DNA of 41,690 nt from Chitinophaga pinensis (GTDB lineage: Bacteria > Bacteroidota > Bacteroidia > UBA7662), in NCBI GenBank assembly GCA_945874665.1, contig CAMCHJ010000017.1, positions 1 through 41,690 of the forward strand, read 5' to 3'. Positions within the stretch are counted from its first letter, which is position 1. Each line of letters begins with the position of its first letter. Position numbers and translations under genes: made by a program. Below are positions 25,705 to 35,170 of this stretch, piece after piece. The notes below the pieces were generated by a model that was given only the letters and a program-made list of their open reading frames with translations, was not told the origin of the DNA and did no database searches.

Positions 25705-27937
25705 TCCAATATAAAAGCTGCGGAATGATGTAAATGTCAGCAATGAGCGCACTGATGAGCGTAATGCAGACCAAAACACCCACATAATACGTGCCGGTAA
25801 AGCTGCTAAAAATCAAACTTACAAAACCAAAAACGAGGATTATAGTAGTAATGGTAATGGCCTTTGCACTTACCAAAAAAGTTTGTCGCAGCGCAGCGTC
25901 CACACTGCGGCCTTTGCTCCGTTCGAGTTTGTAACGGGTTAAAAAGTGAATGGTGTCGTCAACAGCAATGCCAAAGGAGACGGTAAAAATTATGGCAGTT
26001 ACCGCTTTTAATTCTATACCAGTAAAGCCCAAAGCAGCCCCAGCAACAACCATTGGCACTATATTGGGTACGATACTCACTAAAACCATGCGCCAATCTT
26101 TAAACAAGATTGAAAAAATAATGCCCACCAAAATAAAAGCAAGCAACAAGCCTTGAAATAGGTTTTTTCGTAAATAAGCATGGTTTTTATCTACCAAAAG
26201 CACCGACCCCGTCATTTTAAAACTGGCTACGGTTGGGTCGATGTTTTGACGCATCCAAGTCTCAATAGCTGCCATGTCAATCGCCAAACTGTCTGAGCCT
26301 GTATCTTGGATGCGTGCGCTGATGCGGCCAATGCGCTGCTCCTCATCAAATAGCTTGTAAGGCGATCGATCTGCAAATTTGCTAGCTACTTGTTTAATGG
26401 CATTATAGTCTTCAGGGGTTTCGGGTAGACTGTAAAAAGTTGAAACACCACCATTCCAGCTTTTGTGCAGGCTTTTGATGTACACAACGGGCGACTGAAA
26501 GGCGCCAATGGCGTATTCTTGCTGAAGGTAGTTGGTGAGTTTTGCGGTTTCGGTAATCACGTCGCGATCCAGAACCTTTTTATCACCAGCAGGGAGGATG
26601 GCCATTTCGAACGGCCGAACCCCAGCGAATTTGGACTCGAAGAATAGAAAATCTTGGCGCAATTTACTGTCGCGCGGTATATCCCCGAGCAAATAGCTGT
26701 TCGTAGATATTTTAGAAATGCCAACAGCTGAAAGCAAGAGTACAACAATGGCAATCGCACTTATCTGTACTGGGTATTTGCGATTTTGAAGGTAGAGCGC
26801 GAGACTAAACTTTCGCCAATTACTGCGTTGTTTTTTGATGTTTTGAAGTTGATGGCGGTCAAAATGCAACAAGGCTGAACAGGCAAAGATCAAAACAAAA
26901 GCATAGGCAATCATTACGCCAACCGCTGCATTTATGCCAAATCTTTGAATGGCAGGAATACTAGAGAGCACCAAAGAACCAAAACCAATTGCGGTAGTAA
27001 CTGAAGTGAGGAGCAAGGCGGTGCCAATTTCTTTAAAAGCAGTTTTCATGGCGTCAAAGCGGCTATTTGCTTTTTCTAACTCATCTATGTACTTGCTCTG
27101 AAGATGAATGACGTCAGACATGCCAAAAATCAACATCAGCGTAGGAAACATCGTGCTGATGACGTCGAACGACTGTCCGCTTACCTCCATGTATCCCAAA
27201 AAAACAGCCAAAGAAACTACCACTGATGCCAACGGAATTACAATTCCCCAAACGCTTTTGTAAAGGAAGAAAAGGACGATGGTCACAATTAAAATTGAAA
27301 GGGCAATGTACAACAGCAATTCTTCCTGTATTTTTTGAACAAAAATTGCCTGTGTTGTAATTACGCCAGCAATATGGGTTTTGTGGAAGGCATATTGACG
27401 GATGAGGGAATCGATTTGAAAGTTTAAAGTGTTGGCTTCGACTTGACTGAGTTGACCATTGGTGGTCATGCTTACCACCAAAGCCTGCTCATCGACCGAA
27501 ACCAAGGTGTTACGCATGCGTTCATCGGCACGTATCACCAAGCGGTCGTTTTCTAGCCTACTGCTGTCTTCCCAATGCAGCAAACGCCTGCTGCTTAGTC
27601 CAAATGGTGTTTTTATTGGCTCCTTGATTGTTGTAATTGACTCAGCACTTTGGATATTTGGCAGTGATTTGCATGCCAATGTAAAGCCATTAACTTTTTC
27701 TAAGAAGGCGAGATCGTAGATGTCTTTTTCGTGGTCGATGGCCACCATCAAAAACAAATCATCGCGTTGTAAGCGCTCTTTAAAGGAAGCCATAAAGGCC
27801 ACATCCGGATCATCTTTCGGAAAAAAGGCCTCTAAATCGTAAACGAATGAAATTTTTGTGGCTCGGTAGAAAGCCCCCAATGCTAAAAAAGCTGTAACTA
27901 AAAGTAACAGCTTGCTGTACTTAAAAATAAAACGCAC
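25661..27937 (-). CDS. RND/MMPL superfamily transporter (HAE3-like)
   Basis: The 758-residue protein has the two-fold RND layout: an N-terminal membrane segment, a periplasmic domain of about 180 residues, a block of five to six membrane helices (starting LLLYIALSILIVTIVLFFLY, with MFPTLMLIFGMSDVIHL), a second soluble loop, and a repeated membrane block (VTAIIFTVSFGIAVDDTIHFLTRY). The charged residues in GMSDVIH and GIAVDDTIHF fit proton-coupled transport. Its size and the lack of an adaptor or outer-membrane partner point to the HAE3/MMPL type, implicated in hopanoid or lipid export elsewhere. The substrate is unknown. It converges on the second di-heme gene with a 44 bp overlap. Confidence 0.88.
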   Translation of the reverse strand: MRFIFKYSKLLLLVTAFLALGAFYRATKISFVYDLEAFFPKDDPDVAFMASFKERLQRDDLFLMVAIDHEKDIYDLAFLEKVNGFTLACKSLPNIQSAESITTIKEPIKTPFGLSSRRLLHWEDSSRLENDRLVIRADERMRNTLVSVDEQALVVSMTTNGQLSQVEANTLNFQIDSLIRQYAFHKTHIAGVITTQAIFVQKIQEELLLYIALSILIVTIVLFFLYKSVWGIVIPLASVVVSLAVFLGYMEVSGQSFDVISTMFPTLMLIFGMSDVIHLQSKYIDELEKANSRFDAMKTAFKEIGTALLLTSVTTAIGFGSLVLSSIPAIQRFGINAAVGVMIAYAFVLIFACSALLHFDRHQLQNIKKQRSNWRKFSLALYLQNRKYPVQISAIAIVVLLLSAVGISKISTNSYLLGDIPRDSKLRQDFLFFESKFAGVRPFEMAILPAGDKKVLDRDVITETAKLTNYLQQEYAIGAFQSPVVYIKSLHKSWNGGVSTFYSLPETPEDYNAIKQVASKFADRSPYKLFDEEQRIGRISARIQDTGSDSLAIDMAAIETWMRQNIDPTVASFKMTGSVLLVDKNHAYLRKNLFQGLLLAFILVGIIFSILFKDWRMVLVSIVPNIVPMVVAGAALGFTGIELKAVTAIIFTVSFGIAVDDTIHFLTRYKLERSKGRSVDAALRQTFLVSAKAITITTIILVFGFVSLIFSSFTGTYYVGVLVCITLISALIADIYIIPQLLYWINPGSRPKAGKRHG

Positions 27938-27972
27938 GCTTTAAAAAGGAATGACAGCCTGCTTTGTTTCGT

Positions 27973-28932
27973 TTATTTATAGGTATTTATATCCACGGAG
28001 CTCACGCCTGTTTGCACATTCATTCTGATATGTGGCTTGTCGGCGGCAAAGCCTGCACTTCTGTACAATCCTTTGCTGATTTTTTCGAATCCATTGATGT
28101 CAACACTACTTAAGCCCCCTTCAATATTGATTTCGCATGCTGCGTTTTTAGGGATTTCAATGGTTAAGGATGACGCCCCAGCCTCCACATCTACTTCCAT
28201 CACTTTAACCGGAAAACCTAGTTTTAACGAAATGCTCATGGCACCACCATCAATCTCAAGTTTTGAGACTTTGTAAGCTGACAGGTCAATTTCACTCGCC
28301 GAAGCTCCAGTTTCTAGAGAAATATCCCAAAGAGGTGCTGGATGCAATTGAATGTCTAATTCGTTTTTAAATCTCCCGTTTGCCCTTACATTTTTTGCAT
28401 TGTAGGCCAACGCTACAATGGCCTTTTTGTCGATTATATTGTTTTCAAAGGCGTAGTTTCCAAAATTAGTAGCTGCCTGAGCTTGGAGCAATTCATCGCT
28501 TTCGCCTGAAATGGTTAAACTACCAGCACCAAAGTCTACAGCTAAACTAGCTGTTTCAATGTCTGCGTTCCAGGGCACTTCGAAGGCGTGCTCGCGCTTC
28601 TTTTCATCGTTGGTTAAGGGTGCTCCTGCTTCTGGCTGCTCCTTATCCCAATCAGAATGAAAATCATAAAAACTGCTGGCCTTATTTTGGTTGGGTTTTA
28701 CTAAAAAATAAACCACTACTGCCAAAATGACGATTTGAATGCCATACAGAGCTGGATTGGCTTTTCCCGATTTGTCTTTTAACAAGGCTGAAAATCCCCA
28801 ATAAATGAGTGCTAACGGCCACAGTTTCCAGATAGAACCGAACTGAAAGCTTACATATCCTAAATTTTGTAGAAAAAACAGGATGCCAAAAATGATGAGG
28901 ATGACTCCCCAGAAGATCCGATCTGCTCTCAT
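27973..28932 (-). CDS. LiaF-like membrane protein with beta-helix C-terminal domain
   Basis: The 319 residues start with a DUF5668/LiaI-type membrane module (FWGVILIIFGILFFLQNLGY, LWPLALIYWGFSALL, IQIVILAVVVYFLV; residues about 8-80). After a charged linker (about 82-120) comes a beta-rich region with repeating SLAVDFGAGSLTISG, ISLETGASASEIDLS, MEVDVEAGASSLTIE and MNVQTGVSSVDIN strands, the toast-rack/adhesin-like pattern of LiaF and PspC-associated proteins. In Firmicutes LiaF restrains the LiaRS envelope-stress system; no LiaRS is adjacent here. It overlaps the PspC-like gene by 4 bases and is probably co-expressed with it. Confidence 0.85.
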   Translation of the reverse strand: MRADRIFWGVILIIFGILFFLQNLGYVSFQFGSIWKLWPLALIYWGFSALLKDKSGKANPALYGIQIVILAVVVYFLVKPNQNKASSFYDFHSDWDKEQPEAGAPLTNDEKKREHAFEVPWNADIETASLAVDFGAGSLTISGESDELLQAQAATNFGNYAFENNIIDKKAIVALAYNAKNVRANGRFKNELDIQLHPAPLWDISLETGASASEIDLSAYKVSKLEIDGGAMSISLKLGFPVKVMEVDVEAGASSLTIEIPKNAACEINIEGGLSSVDINGFEKISKGLYRSAGFAADKPHIRMNVQTGVSSVDINTYK

Positions 28933-29363
28933 GATTTGTCCTTTTTAAATGCTGTAAATAACAAAGCCACACCCCCGACCACTAATAGCACGGGCCAATA
29001 CCTACCAAAGTTGAAGTCTGGTAAAAATTCATTAATCAAAAACAAAGTTCCCATTAAAATCAAAACGATTCCCGCAATAAAAGAGCCGGTGCGTGCAGTT
29101 GGTACAACATCGCTGTTTGTTGGAATTTCGGTTTCCGTAGCACTTGATGCTTCATTGGTGGTGCCATCGAAACTCATGTAAGGCTCCTTTGGAATGATGG
29201 CCCACAAAATAATGTAGGCCAAAATACCTCCACCACCTACTAAAGCCAAGGCAACAAAAATTACGCGGATGAGCACGGGGTCGGTTTTGAAATGGCGCGC
29301 AACGCCACTCGCTACGCCTGCTAGCACGCGATCGGTACGCAACCTATAAATTCTATGTTCCAT
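28929..29363 (-). CDS. PspC domain membrane protein
   Basis: The 144-residue protein carries a PspC domain at residues 1-60 (RLRTDRVLAGVASGVARHFKTD, then VLIRVIFVALALVGGGG with an ILWAIIPKE end) and a DUF5668-like pair of membrane helices near the C-terminus (SFIAGIVLILMGTLFLIN, FGRYWPVLLVVGGVALLF). PspC proteins sense inner-membrane or envelope stress in other bacteria, but pspA is not in the window. Its stop overlaps the LiaF-like gene's start, so the two probably work together in the inner membrane. About 104 bp separate it from pdeM upstream; I see no clear promoter match there. Confidence 0.88.
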   Translation of the reverse strand: MEHRIYRLRTDRVLAGVASGVARHFKTDPVLIRVIFVALALVGGGGILAYIILWAIIPKEPYMSFDGTTNEASSATETEIPTNSDVVPTARTGSFIAGIVLILMGTLFLINEFLPDFNFGRYWPVLLVVGGVALLFTAFKKDKS

Positions 29364-29467
29364 ATGAGGGGTTTTAAAGGGTAAAAATCGCGAAAAGTTG
29401 GGTTTCTAAAGAGAATTGTTTCATCACCCAGCAAATAGACGAATAAGTTGGCTATTGGGTTGCATGC

Positions 29468-30139
29468 TTATGAAAATTTATGATTTTCCATGAGCCAAAG
29501 TCCTTCGGAGGTGCACAAAGCTTTGTTGGCTTGTTTGAGGTGTTGATTGGCTGCTACTGAGCCTGTAAAGTTGCCGAAGGCCGGCATGACCAAGGCTGCA
29601 TCAGTGTATAAAAAACTTGGGAATTTTAAACGTTGACGGGCACCACCACGTACTTCAACAGCTGGATGTATGTGTCCATAGCAGTGAAAATGCGCTGGCT
29701 GCAAGTTTGCAGGGGGGTGGTGACTAAAAATCATGTTATCGATTTGGTGGTAGACTGCCGTAGGCTGCAAATAGCTGGGTAATTGTTGCAGCATGGCTGA
29801 ATCATGGTTGCCAGGAACTAAAAGCAAGTTGATATTTGGATTAGCAGTATGTAGTTGCGCGAGGAGTTGATGCTCCACATTGTTTTGACTGTGAAATAAG
29901 TCGCCTAAAAACAAAATATGTGCTGGCTTATAGGTGTCTATCAGCGCTTGCATTAGGGTGAAGTTTTGCTGAGCCGCTTGCTGGGGAACCGCGATGCCGT
30001 TTTTGCGAAAGTGCTGTACTTTGCCAAGGTGCACATCCGACAAAATCAACAGTTGGTGATCAGGTAAATAGGCTGCCTTTCGATAATCTAAAACCCAAGA
30101 GGTTTGGCCAAGCTGGAGGCTGTGCTGTGCAATCATCAT
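29468..30139 (-). CDS. pdeM: Ligase-associated DNA damage response endonuclease PdeM
   Basis: This 223-residue calcineurin-like metallophosphoesterase shows the metal-binding series DVHLGK (about 35-40), GDLFHS, GNHDS and HCYGHIHP. It matches the PdeM family that travels with a ligase-associated Lhr-type helicase, an ATP-dependent DNA ligase and an MBL-fold exonuclease in a DNA-damage gene set. The helicase gene is directly upstream on the same strand with a 17 bp gap. The ligase and exonuclease are not in the window. The start has two consecutive ATG codons; the upstream one is used here. Confidence 0.88.
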   Translation of the reverse strand: MMIAQHSLQLGQTSWVLDYRKAAYLPDHQLLILSDVHLGKVQHFRKNGIAVPQQAAQQNFTLMQALIDTYKPAHILFLGDLFHSQNNVEHQLLAQLHTANPNINLLLVPGNHDSAMLQQLPSYLQPTAVYHQIDNMIFSHHPPANLQPAHFHCYGHIHPAVEVRGGARQRLKFPSFLYTDAALVMPAFGNFTGSVAANQHLKQANKALCTSEGLWLMENHKFS

Positions 30140-30156
30140 GACCTCAAAAATGAGTA

Positions 30157-32580
30157 TTATGAGCCAGATGGCATCATTTTTTTTAGTCGATCAGCCAATT
30201 GTTCGCTGCTTATTTTTTCACGAAGCCGATCTGCCAGCAATGGAAAACTAAAAGGCGTAGGTGTTTTGCTTTGGTGGATGATGAGTTTTTGCTTTTGCAT
30301 GCGCAGCAAGGCCGTACGCAGGCGACCTTCATCAAGCTGCTGGTCTAGTACTTGTTCAAAAGCCTGTTGAACCAGCAAATTATCCGCTTCGTATTCGTGA
30401 AATACATTGAAAAGTAAGTGGTAAGAGGCTTTTAAATGTTTGGTCCTTACCGGCGCACCCGGGTAACCATGAAAAACGAGTCCCGCCACCCTGCAAATTT
30501 CTCCAAATTGCCGGCGCGCCATTTCCGTGGCATTCATGCTTGCTAAAAGATCATTTCTTAGGTTATCAGTAGTTAACAGCTGTTCCCAAGTAGTCGCATC
30601 CATGTGAATAGCTTGGTCGCTGAATAACTCAAAGCCATAATCATTCATAGCCATAGAAAAGCTGATAGGCGTGGATTTGCCAAGGCGGTATGCAAACAAG
30701 GCCGAAAGTCCCTCATGCACTTGCCGGCCCTCAAATGGATAGCAGAGCATGCGATTGCCATCGTTGAGCTGTAGCAGTTCTAGCAGTATTTCGTTGGTTT
30801 TGGGTAGATGGGAGCGTTTTTCTTGCTCGGCCAGGAGGTCTTGCAGGGCATGCATCTCCGGGCCATGGTTGATGTGATGCGCGGCTTCGTCGCAACGCTG
30901 GCGCATAAAGGCTGATAAGGAAGATGACAAAGGCATCCGTCCACCCATCCAAGAGGGTACCTTGCCGTCGGTGCGGGTGCTTTTTTTGACTTGGACCTGG
31001 AGGTCCTTAATGCGCACAAATTCCAGGGCTTTGCCGGCAAACCAGAACACATCTCCGGGCAGTAAACTGGTTACAAACCACTCTTCCACACTGCCAATGC
31101 GCCCGCCGTTTACATAGGTTACAGCTAAATTGGTGTCGCTAACAATGGTGCCAATCGACATGCGGTGCTTCATCACCACCTTGCGGTTGAGGGCGAGCAC
31201 TTTGCCATTGAGCATGCCTACCTTTTGGTATTCGTCGTAAGCCTCTAAACTTTGACCGCCGCTCACCAAAAAATGGATGCACCAATCAAAATCAGTTCTT
31301 GAAATGCTCTGGAAGGCGAAAGTATGGCGAATGAGTTGCCAAAGGTGCTCCGGCTCAAAACCATCGCCGCATGCCAAGGTCATCATAAACTGCAACAGCA
31401 CATCATAAGGCAAAAGCAACGGCTGGCGCGCTTCGATGGTGTTTTCAGCTACGGCTTGTTGCAAAGCGGCGGCCTCCATGAGTTCTAAGGCATGGGTGGG
31501 TACAAAATATATATGACTGCTAGCGCCAGGTTGGTGCCCACTTCTACCGGCGCGTTGCAGGAATCGAGCTACACTTTTAGGACTTCCTATTTGAAAAACT
31601 TGTTCAACAGGCCTAAAGTCTACACCTAAATCTAAACTCGACGTGCAAACAACGGCTTTTAATTTACCCGCATGCAATGCGTCCTCTACCCAAGTCCTGA
31701 TTTCTGAACTTAACGAACCGTGGTGCAAAGCAATTTGTCCAGCTAATTCCGGAGCCACTTCTAAAATACGCTGGTACCAAAGCTCTGTTTGAGCTCTTGT
31801 ATTGGTGAAGATTAAGGTTGTTTTAGCCTTATAAATCAAGGGTATAAGCTGTGGAACAATTGGGAGTCCAAGGTGACCAGTCCAAGGGTATTTTTCGAAG
31901 TTATCAGGAATAATACTGGTAATTGTTGTGCTTTTGGAGTGTTTGCTTTGTACCAAAAGACCAGTTTTCCAATGCGCTGCAAGCAACACTTGCATGGCCT
32001 CTTCTAGGTTGCCGATGGTTGCCGAAATGCCCCAAATACGCAGCGAAGGAAGTTTGGTTTTGATCAGCGCCAAAGCCAGTTCTAGCATCACGCCTCTTTT
32101 ATTTCCGAGCATTTCGTGCCATTCATCTACCACGAAATAGGATAGGTGGTTAAGTTTTGATTCCCAATCGGGGGTGCTGAGCAGCAAGTGTAGACTTTCG
32201 GGAGTCGTTAAAAGCACATCTGGCAGGGCTATCCGCTGTTTTTGTCGAACTGCTGCCACGGTGTCACCTGTTTTTGTTTCTATCCGCAAGCTCAATCCAA
32301 ATCCTGCCGCTGCATCCTGCATGGCAAGCGCCAAATCGGCGGTGAGCGCGCGTAAGGGCGTAATCCAAAGCAATTTTAGGCCTGGTGTCCGTTCTTGCTC
32401 AGGTTGCCGCGACAACGACTCTAGCAAAGGCAGAAACAAGGCGTAAGTTTTGCCAAAACCCGTTGGTGCATTCAGCAAGCCGCTTTTTCCAGTCGCCACC
32501 GCTTCCCAACATTGCAGTTGAAAGTCGAATGGTCGCCAGTTTTTGGCTTTAAACCAAGCTTGGGAATGTGGAAATAGCAT
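30157..32580 (-). CDS. Ligase-associated DNA damage response DEXH-box helicase (Lhr-like)
   Basis: The 807 residues are a superfamily 2 helicase: the Q-like FDFQLQCWEAVATGKSGLL segment, Walker A APTGFGKT near residue 40, TTPESLHLLLS, the DEXH box reading DEWHEMLGNKRG, SATIGNLEEAM (motif III), ALHHGSLSSEIR and the C-terminal QRAGRSGHQPG motif VI. The long C-terminal part matches the Lhr-core/WH region of ligase-associated helicases. It pairs with pdeM immediately downstream. Close relatives have been tied to DNA repair in bacteria; the exact substrate is not known from sequence. Confidence 0.92.
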   Translation of the reverse strand: MLFPHSQAWFKAKNWRPFDFQLQCWEAVATGKSGLLNAPTGFGKTYALFLPLLESLSRQPEQERTPGLKLLWITPLRALTADLALAMQDAAAGFGLSLRIETKTGDTVAAVRQKQRIALPDVLLTTPESLHLLLSTPDWESKLNHLSYFVVDEWHEMLGNKRGVMLELALALIKTKLPSLRIWGISATIGNLEEAMQVLLAAHWKTGLLVQSKHSKSTTITSIIPDNFEKYPWTGHLGLPIVPQLIPLIYKAKTTLIFTNTRAQTELWYQRILEVAPELAGQIALHHGSLSSEIRTWVEDALHAGKLKAVVCTSSLDLGVDFRPVEQVFQIGSPKSVARFLQRAGRSGHQPGASSHIYFVPTHALELMEAAALQQAVAENTIEARQPLLLPYDVLLQFMMTLACGDGFEPEHLWQLIRHTFAFQSISRTDFDWCIHFLVSGGQSLEAYDEYQKVGMLNGKVLALNRKVVMKHRMSIGTIVSDTNLAVTYVNGGRIGSVEEWFVTSLLPGDVFWFAGKALEFVRIKDLQVQVKKSTRTDGKVPSWMGGRMPLSSSLSAFMRQRCDEAAHHINHGPEMHALQDLLAEQEKRSHLPKTNEILLELLQLNDGNRMLCYPFEGRQVHEGLSALFAYRLGKSTPISFSMAMNDYGFELFSDQAIHMDATTWEQLLTTDNLRNDLLASMNATEMARRQFGEICRVAGLVFHGYPGAPVRTKHLKASYHLLFNVFHEYEADNLLVQQAFEQVLDQQLDEGRLRTALLRMQKQKLIIHQSKTPTPFSFPLLADRLREKISSEQLADRLKKMMPSGS

Positions 32581-32643
32581 AGCGAAGGAACAATCAACTG
32601 CGTTGGGAGTTTGAGTTGATGCTGGAAATGAATAAAAATAAAA

Positions 32644-32670
32644 GAGGCTGTCTCGATTGAAGACAGCCTC
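32644..32670 (-). terminator. Rho-independent terminator after degP-type gene
   Basis: A 10 bp perfect stem (32644-32653 with 32661-32670) with a 7-base loop is followed on the minus strand by TTTTATTTTTATT. It lies 24 bases past the protease stop and separates it from the helicase gene. Confidence 0.88.
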
Positions 32671-32693
32671 CCAATTAAATGACTAGCAGTATT

Positions 32694-34130
32694 TTACATA
32701 CCAAAGCCGTAATAGGCCTTAGCGCCATTAGGGTAATAACCTTCGAGCAAAACGCCGCCACTGCTGCCTTCTAAGGCCTTGATCAGCTCTTTGCTGTTTT
32801 TAACCTTGGTTTTGTCCACTTTGGTGATGATAAAGCCCTCTCGAACGCCAGTTTCCTGCAATTTTCCTTTGTTGAGTTTGGCGATTTTTACGCCGCCATC
32901 AATATTCAAGCTCTCAAGCTCTTTGGCAGTTGGTGCTTCGAATTCGGCGCCTAATACAGAGGTGATTTCGGTTTTCGGTGCAACTTTTACAATACTGGTG
33001 TTGCCTTCAGCATTGCGCAGGGTGACGGAATAGTCGAGGCGCTTGCCTTTGCGATCCACTACAACGGCCACTTTTTCACCAGGTCGTTTGCGACTTACTA
33101 CTTCCATCAATTGTGGGGTGGAATTGATGGAAACACCTTCAATTTGCACAATTACATCACCTTTCTTAAGGCCTGCTGCTTCCGCCGCACTGTTAGGCAG
33201 GTACTCTGCCACGTAGGCACCAGCGGCAACCGATAAGCCTTCTTTGCTCGCTAAAGTAGCATCTACGTCCTGAATTTGGACACCCAAGAAACCGCGCTGC
33301 ACGGTGCCATATTCTTTTAAGTCCTCAACCACTTTGCTCACAATGTTGGCAGGTACAGCAAAGGAGTATCCCTGATAGCTGCCGGTATTGGATGCAATGG
33401 CGGTGTTAATGCCTACAAGTTCGCCTTTTACATTTACCAGGGCGCCACCGCTGTTGCCCGGATTCACAGCTGCGTCGGTTTGTATAAAGCTTTCGATACT
33501 AGTGCCGCCGCCTAAAATATTGATGTTACGACCCTTGGCCGACACAATACCGGCAGTGACGGTAGAGGTGAGGTTAAAAGGATTGCCTACTGCTAAAACC
33601 CATTCGCCTATTTGAAGTTCGTCGCTGTTGCCAAAGCCTAAATAGGGAAGGTTGTTCGCTTGGATTTTGATGAGGGCAATATCTGTACTTGGATCAGTAC
33701 CTACGATGGTACCATTAAAACTGCGCTTGTCGTTTAACACCACCTCAATTTCATCGGCACCATTAATAACGTGGTTGTTGGTGACTATGTAACCATCACC
33801 AGTTAAAATAACGCCTGATCCAGAGCCCATTTGTGGGCCTTGTGGACCGAAAAACTCAGGGCCAAAAAACTCTCTAAAAGGGTCGCTTGAACGGTTAGAA
33901 GCCGTTGGTTTGGCTTTGATTTTGATGTGTACCACCGCAGGGGTTGAGATTGCCGAGGCGGTTACAAAATTTGGGTGTTCAAGGATGTGCTCAGGGAAAT
34001 TGGCAAACTGAACAGGTTGTGAAGTGGAGGTGGAGGTACCTGGGTTGTTTGGACTAACCCATTTTACGATAGCTGCACCACTGATGGCTCCAAAGAGCGC
34101 AATGACAAAAATTCCGATGTACCTTTTCAT
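32694..34130 (-). CDS. DegP/HtrA family periplasmic serine protease
   Basis: DegP-type proteases degrade or refold damaged envelope proteins. The 478 residues have an N-terminal hydrophobic segment (IGIFVIALFGAISGAAIV, signal peptide or anchor), a trypsin-like domain with catalytic triad H120 (TNNHVI), D150 (DPSTDIALIK) and S227 (NPGNSGGA), a PDZ domain at about 280-370 (GFLGVQIQDVDA, GLKKGDVIVQIEGV), and a more diverged C-terminal PDZ-like region (about 385-478). The gene is followed by a clear terminator and is divergent from dapF across 142 bp. Confidence 0.94.
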   Translation of the reverse strand: MKRYIGIFVIALFGAISGAAIVKWVSPNNPGTSTSTSQPVQFANFPEHILEHPNFVTASAISTPAVVHIKIKAKPTASNRSSDPFREFFGPEFFGPQGPQMGSGSGVILTGDGYIVTNNHVINGADEIEVVLNDKRSFNGTIVGTDPSTDIALIKIQANNLPYLGFGNSDELQIGEWVLAVGNPFNLTSTVTAGIVSAKGRNINILGGGTSIESFIQTDAAVNPGNSGGALVNVKGELVGINTAIASNTGSYQGYSFAVPANIVSKVVEDLKEYGTVQRGFLGVQIQDVDATLASKEGLSVAAGAYVAEYLPNSAAEAAGLKKGDVIVQIEGVSINSTPQLMEVVSRKRPGEKVAVVVDRKGKRLDYSVTLRNAEGNTSIVKVAPKTEITSVLGAEFEAPTAKELESLNIDGGVKIAKLNKGKLQETGVREGFIITKVDKTKVKNSKELIKALEGSSGGVLLEGYYPNGAKAYYGFGM

Positions 34131-34209
34131 ATACTTGATTTTAATTCTAACTAACTTTGTGCTAATTCTGTGCCGCTGTTAAATTAAGGGCAAAAGCCGC
34201 CTTTTAACG

Positions 34210-34226
34210 TGACATTATGACATAAT
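34210..34226. promoter_or_regulatory. Small palindrome between degP-type gene and dapF
   Basis: ATTATGACATAAT (34214-34226) is a perfect odd palindrome, and TGACAT occurs twice 2 bp apart (34210 and 34218). It lies in the 142 bp divergent spacer, so it could be a regulatory site for either gene, but AT-rich palindromes of this size also arise by chance. Confidence 0.25.
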
Positions 34227-34272
34227 AGTGTTAAAGAAAAGTTAAAGCTTTAAAACTACTAACAAACCTAAG

Positions 34273-35067
34273 ATGGATTTGATTTTTTATAAATACCAAG
34301 GCACAGGAAATGACTTCGTGATGATTGATAACCGAAGCGGGTGGGTTGATCGTTCGGAGCAGGATTTGTTTGCTTCGTGGTGCGACCGCAGGTTCGGTAT
34401 TGGTGCTGATGGCGTGATTCTATTGCAAGCGCATCCAGACTATGCCTTTGAAATGGTGTACATAAATGCGGACGGAAAAGAAGGCAGCATGTGCGGCAAT
34501 GGTGGCAGGTGTGCGGTTCGGTTTGCACAGGCTTTGGGGTTGGTGGCGGCCGAAATGGCTTTCGAATTCTTGGCTGTTGATGGCCCGCATCAGGCACAAA
34601 TTACAGGCGAATTGGTTCACTTACATATGATTGACGCAGGTTTGCCACTAAAAGCACTTAGTGGTTGGTACCTCCATACGGGATCTCCTCACCATCTGGA
34701 GTTAGTAAATGGCTTATCTACGTTCCCAGTTGTTGATGCAGGCCATGCATTGCGCTGGCACGCAAACTATGCACCGGGAGGAACGAATGTAAATTTCATA
34801 GAGGTGACTGGTGATGATTCCATTCATGTACGAACTTTTGAACGTGGCGTTGAAGCCGAGACTTTTTCTTGTGGAACGGGCGTAACGGCTGCTGCTTTAC
34901 TCATCGACTATCTTTTGCCAACAACAGAAATACGAAGCATTAATATTCAAACAGCAGGGGGTTTACTTACTGTTAATTTTAGAAGGGAAAGCACGGGATA
35001 TACCCAAATAGTGCTTATTGGTCCTGCAAAAAAGGTGTTTGAAGGCGTTGTTGCTGTAAAGCGTTAA
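34273..35067 (+). CDS. dapF: Diaminopimelate epimerase
   Basis: DapF converts LL- to meso-diaminopimelate, the direct peptidoglycan and lysine precursor, by a two-cysteine, cofactor-free mechanism. The 264 residues include FYKYQGTGNDFVMIDN, the first catalytic cysteine C74 in SMCGNGGRC, GSPHHLELV, GGTNVNFIEV, RTFERGVEAETFSCGTG with the second catalytic cysteine C200, and GLLTVNF. Its length and motifs are standard. It stands alone on the plus strand; the other dap gene in the window (dapB at 4941) is about 29 kb away. Confidence 0.96.
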   Translation: MDLIFYKYQGTGNDFVMIDNRSGWVDRSEQDLFASWCDRRFGIGADGVILLQAHPDYAFEMVYINADGKEGSMCGNGGRCAVRFAQALGLVAAEMAFEFLAVDGPHQAQITGELVHLHMIDAGLPLKALSGWYLHTGSPHHLELVNGLSTFPVVDAGHALRWHANYAPGGTNVNFIEVTGDDSIHVRTFERGVEAETFSCGTGVTAAALLIDYLLPTTEIRSINIQTAGGLLTVNFRRESTGYTQIVLIGPAKKVFEGVVAVKR

Positions 35068-35170
35068 AAAAAACATAATTTTTTAACACGCATTTTACAG
35101 TATTTTTTTAACTTGGAGGTTCACCAAACAGGAACCTAGGCATGTGCAAGCATGCTGGAAAGGATAAACA

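Noticed and set aside
35117-35137. AGGTTC...GAACCT inverted repeat upstream of the SNF2 gene
   Set aside because: A 6 bp stem with no T-tract or known motif; likely chance, and I could not assign it a role.
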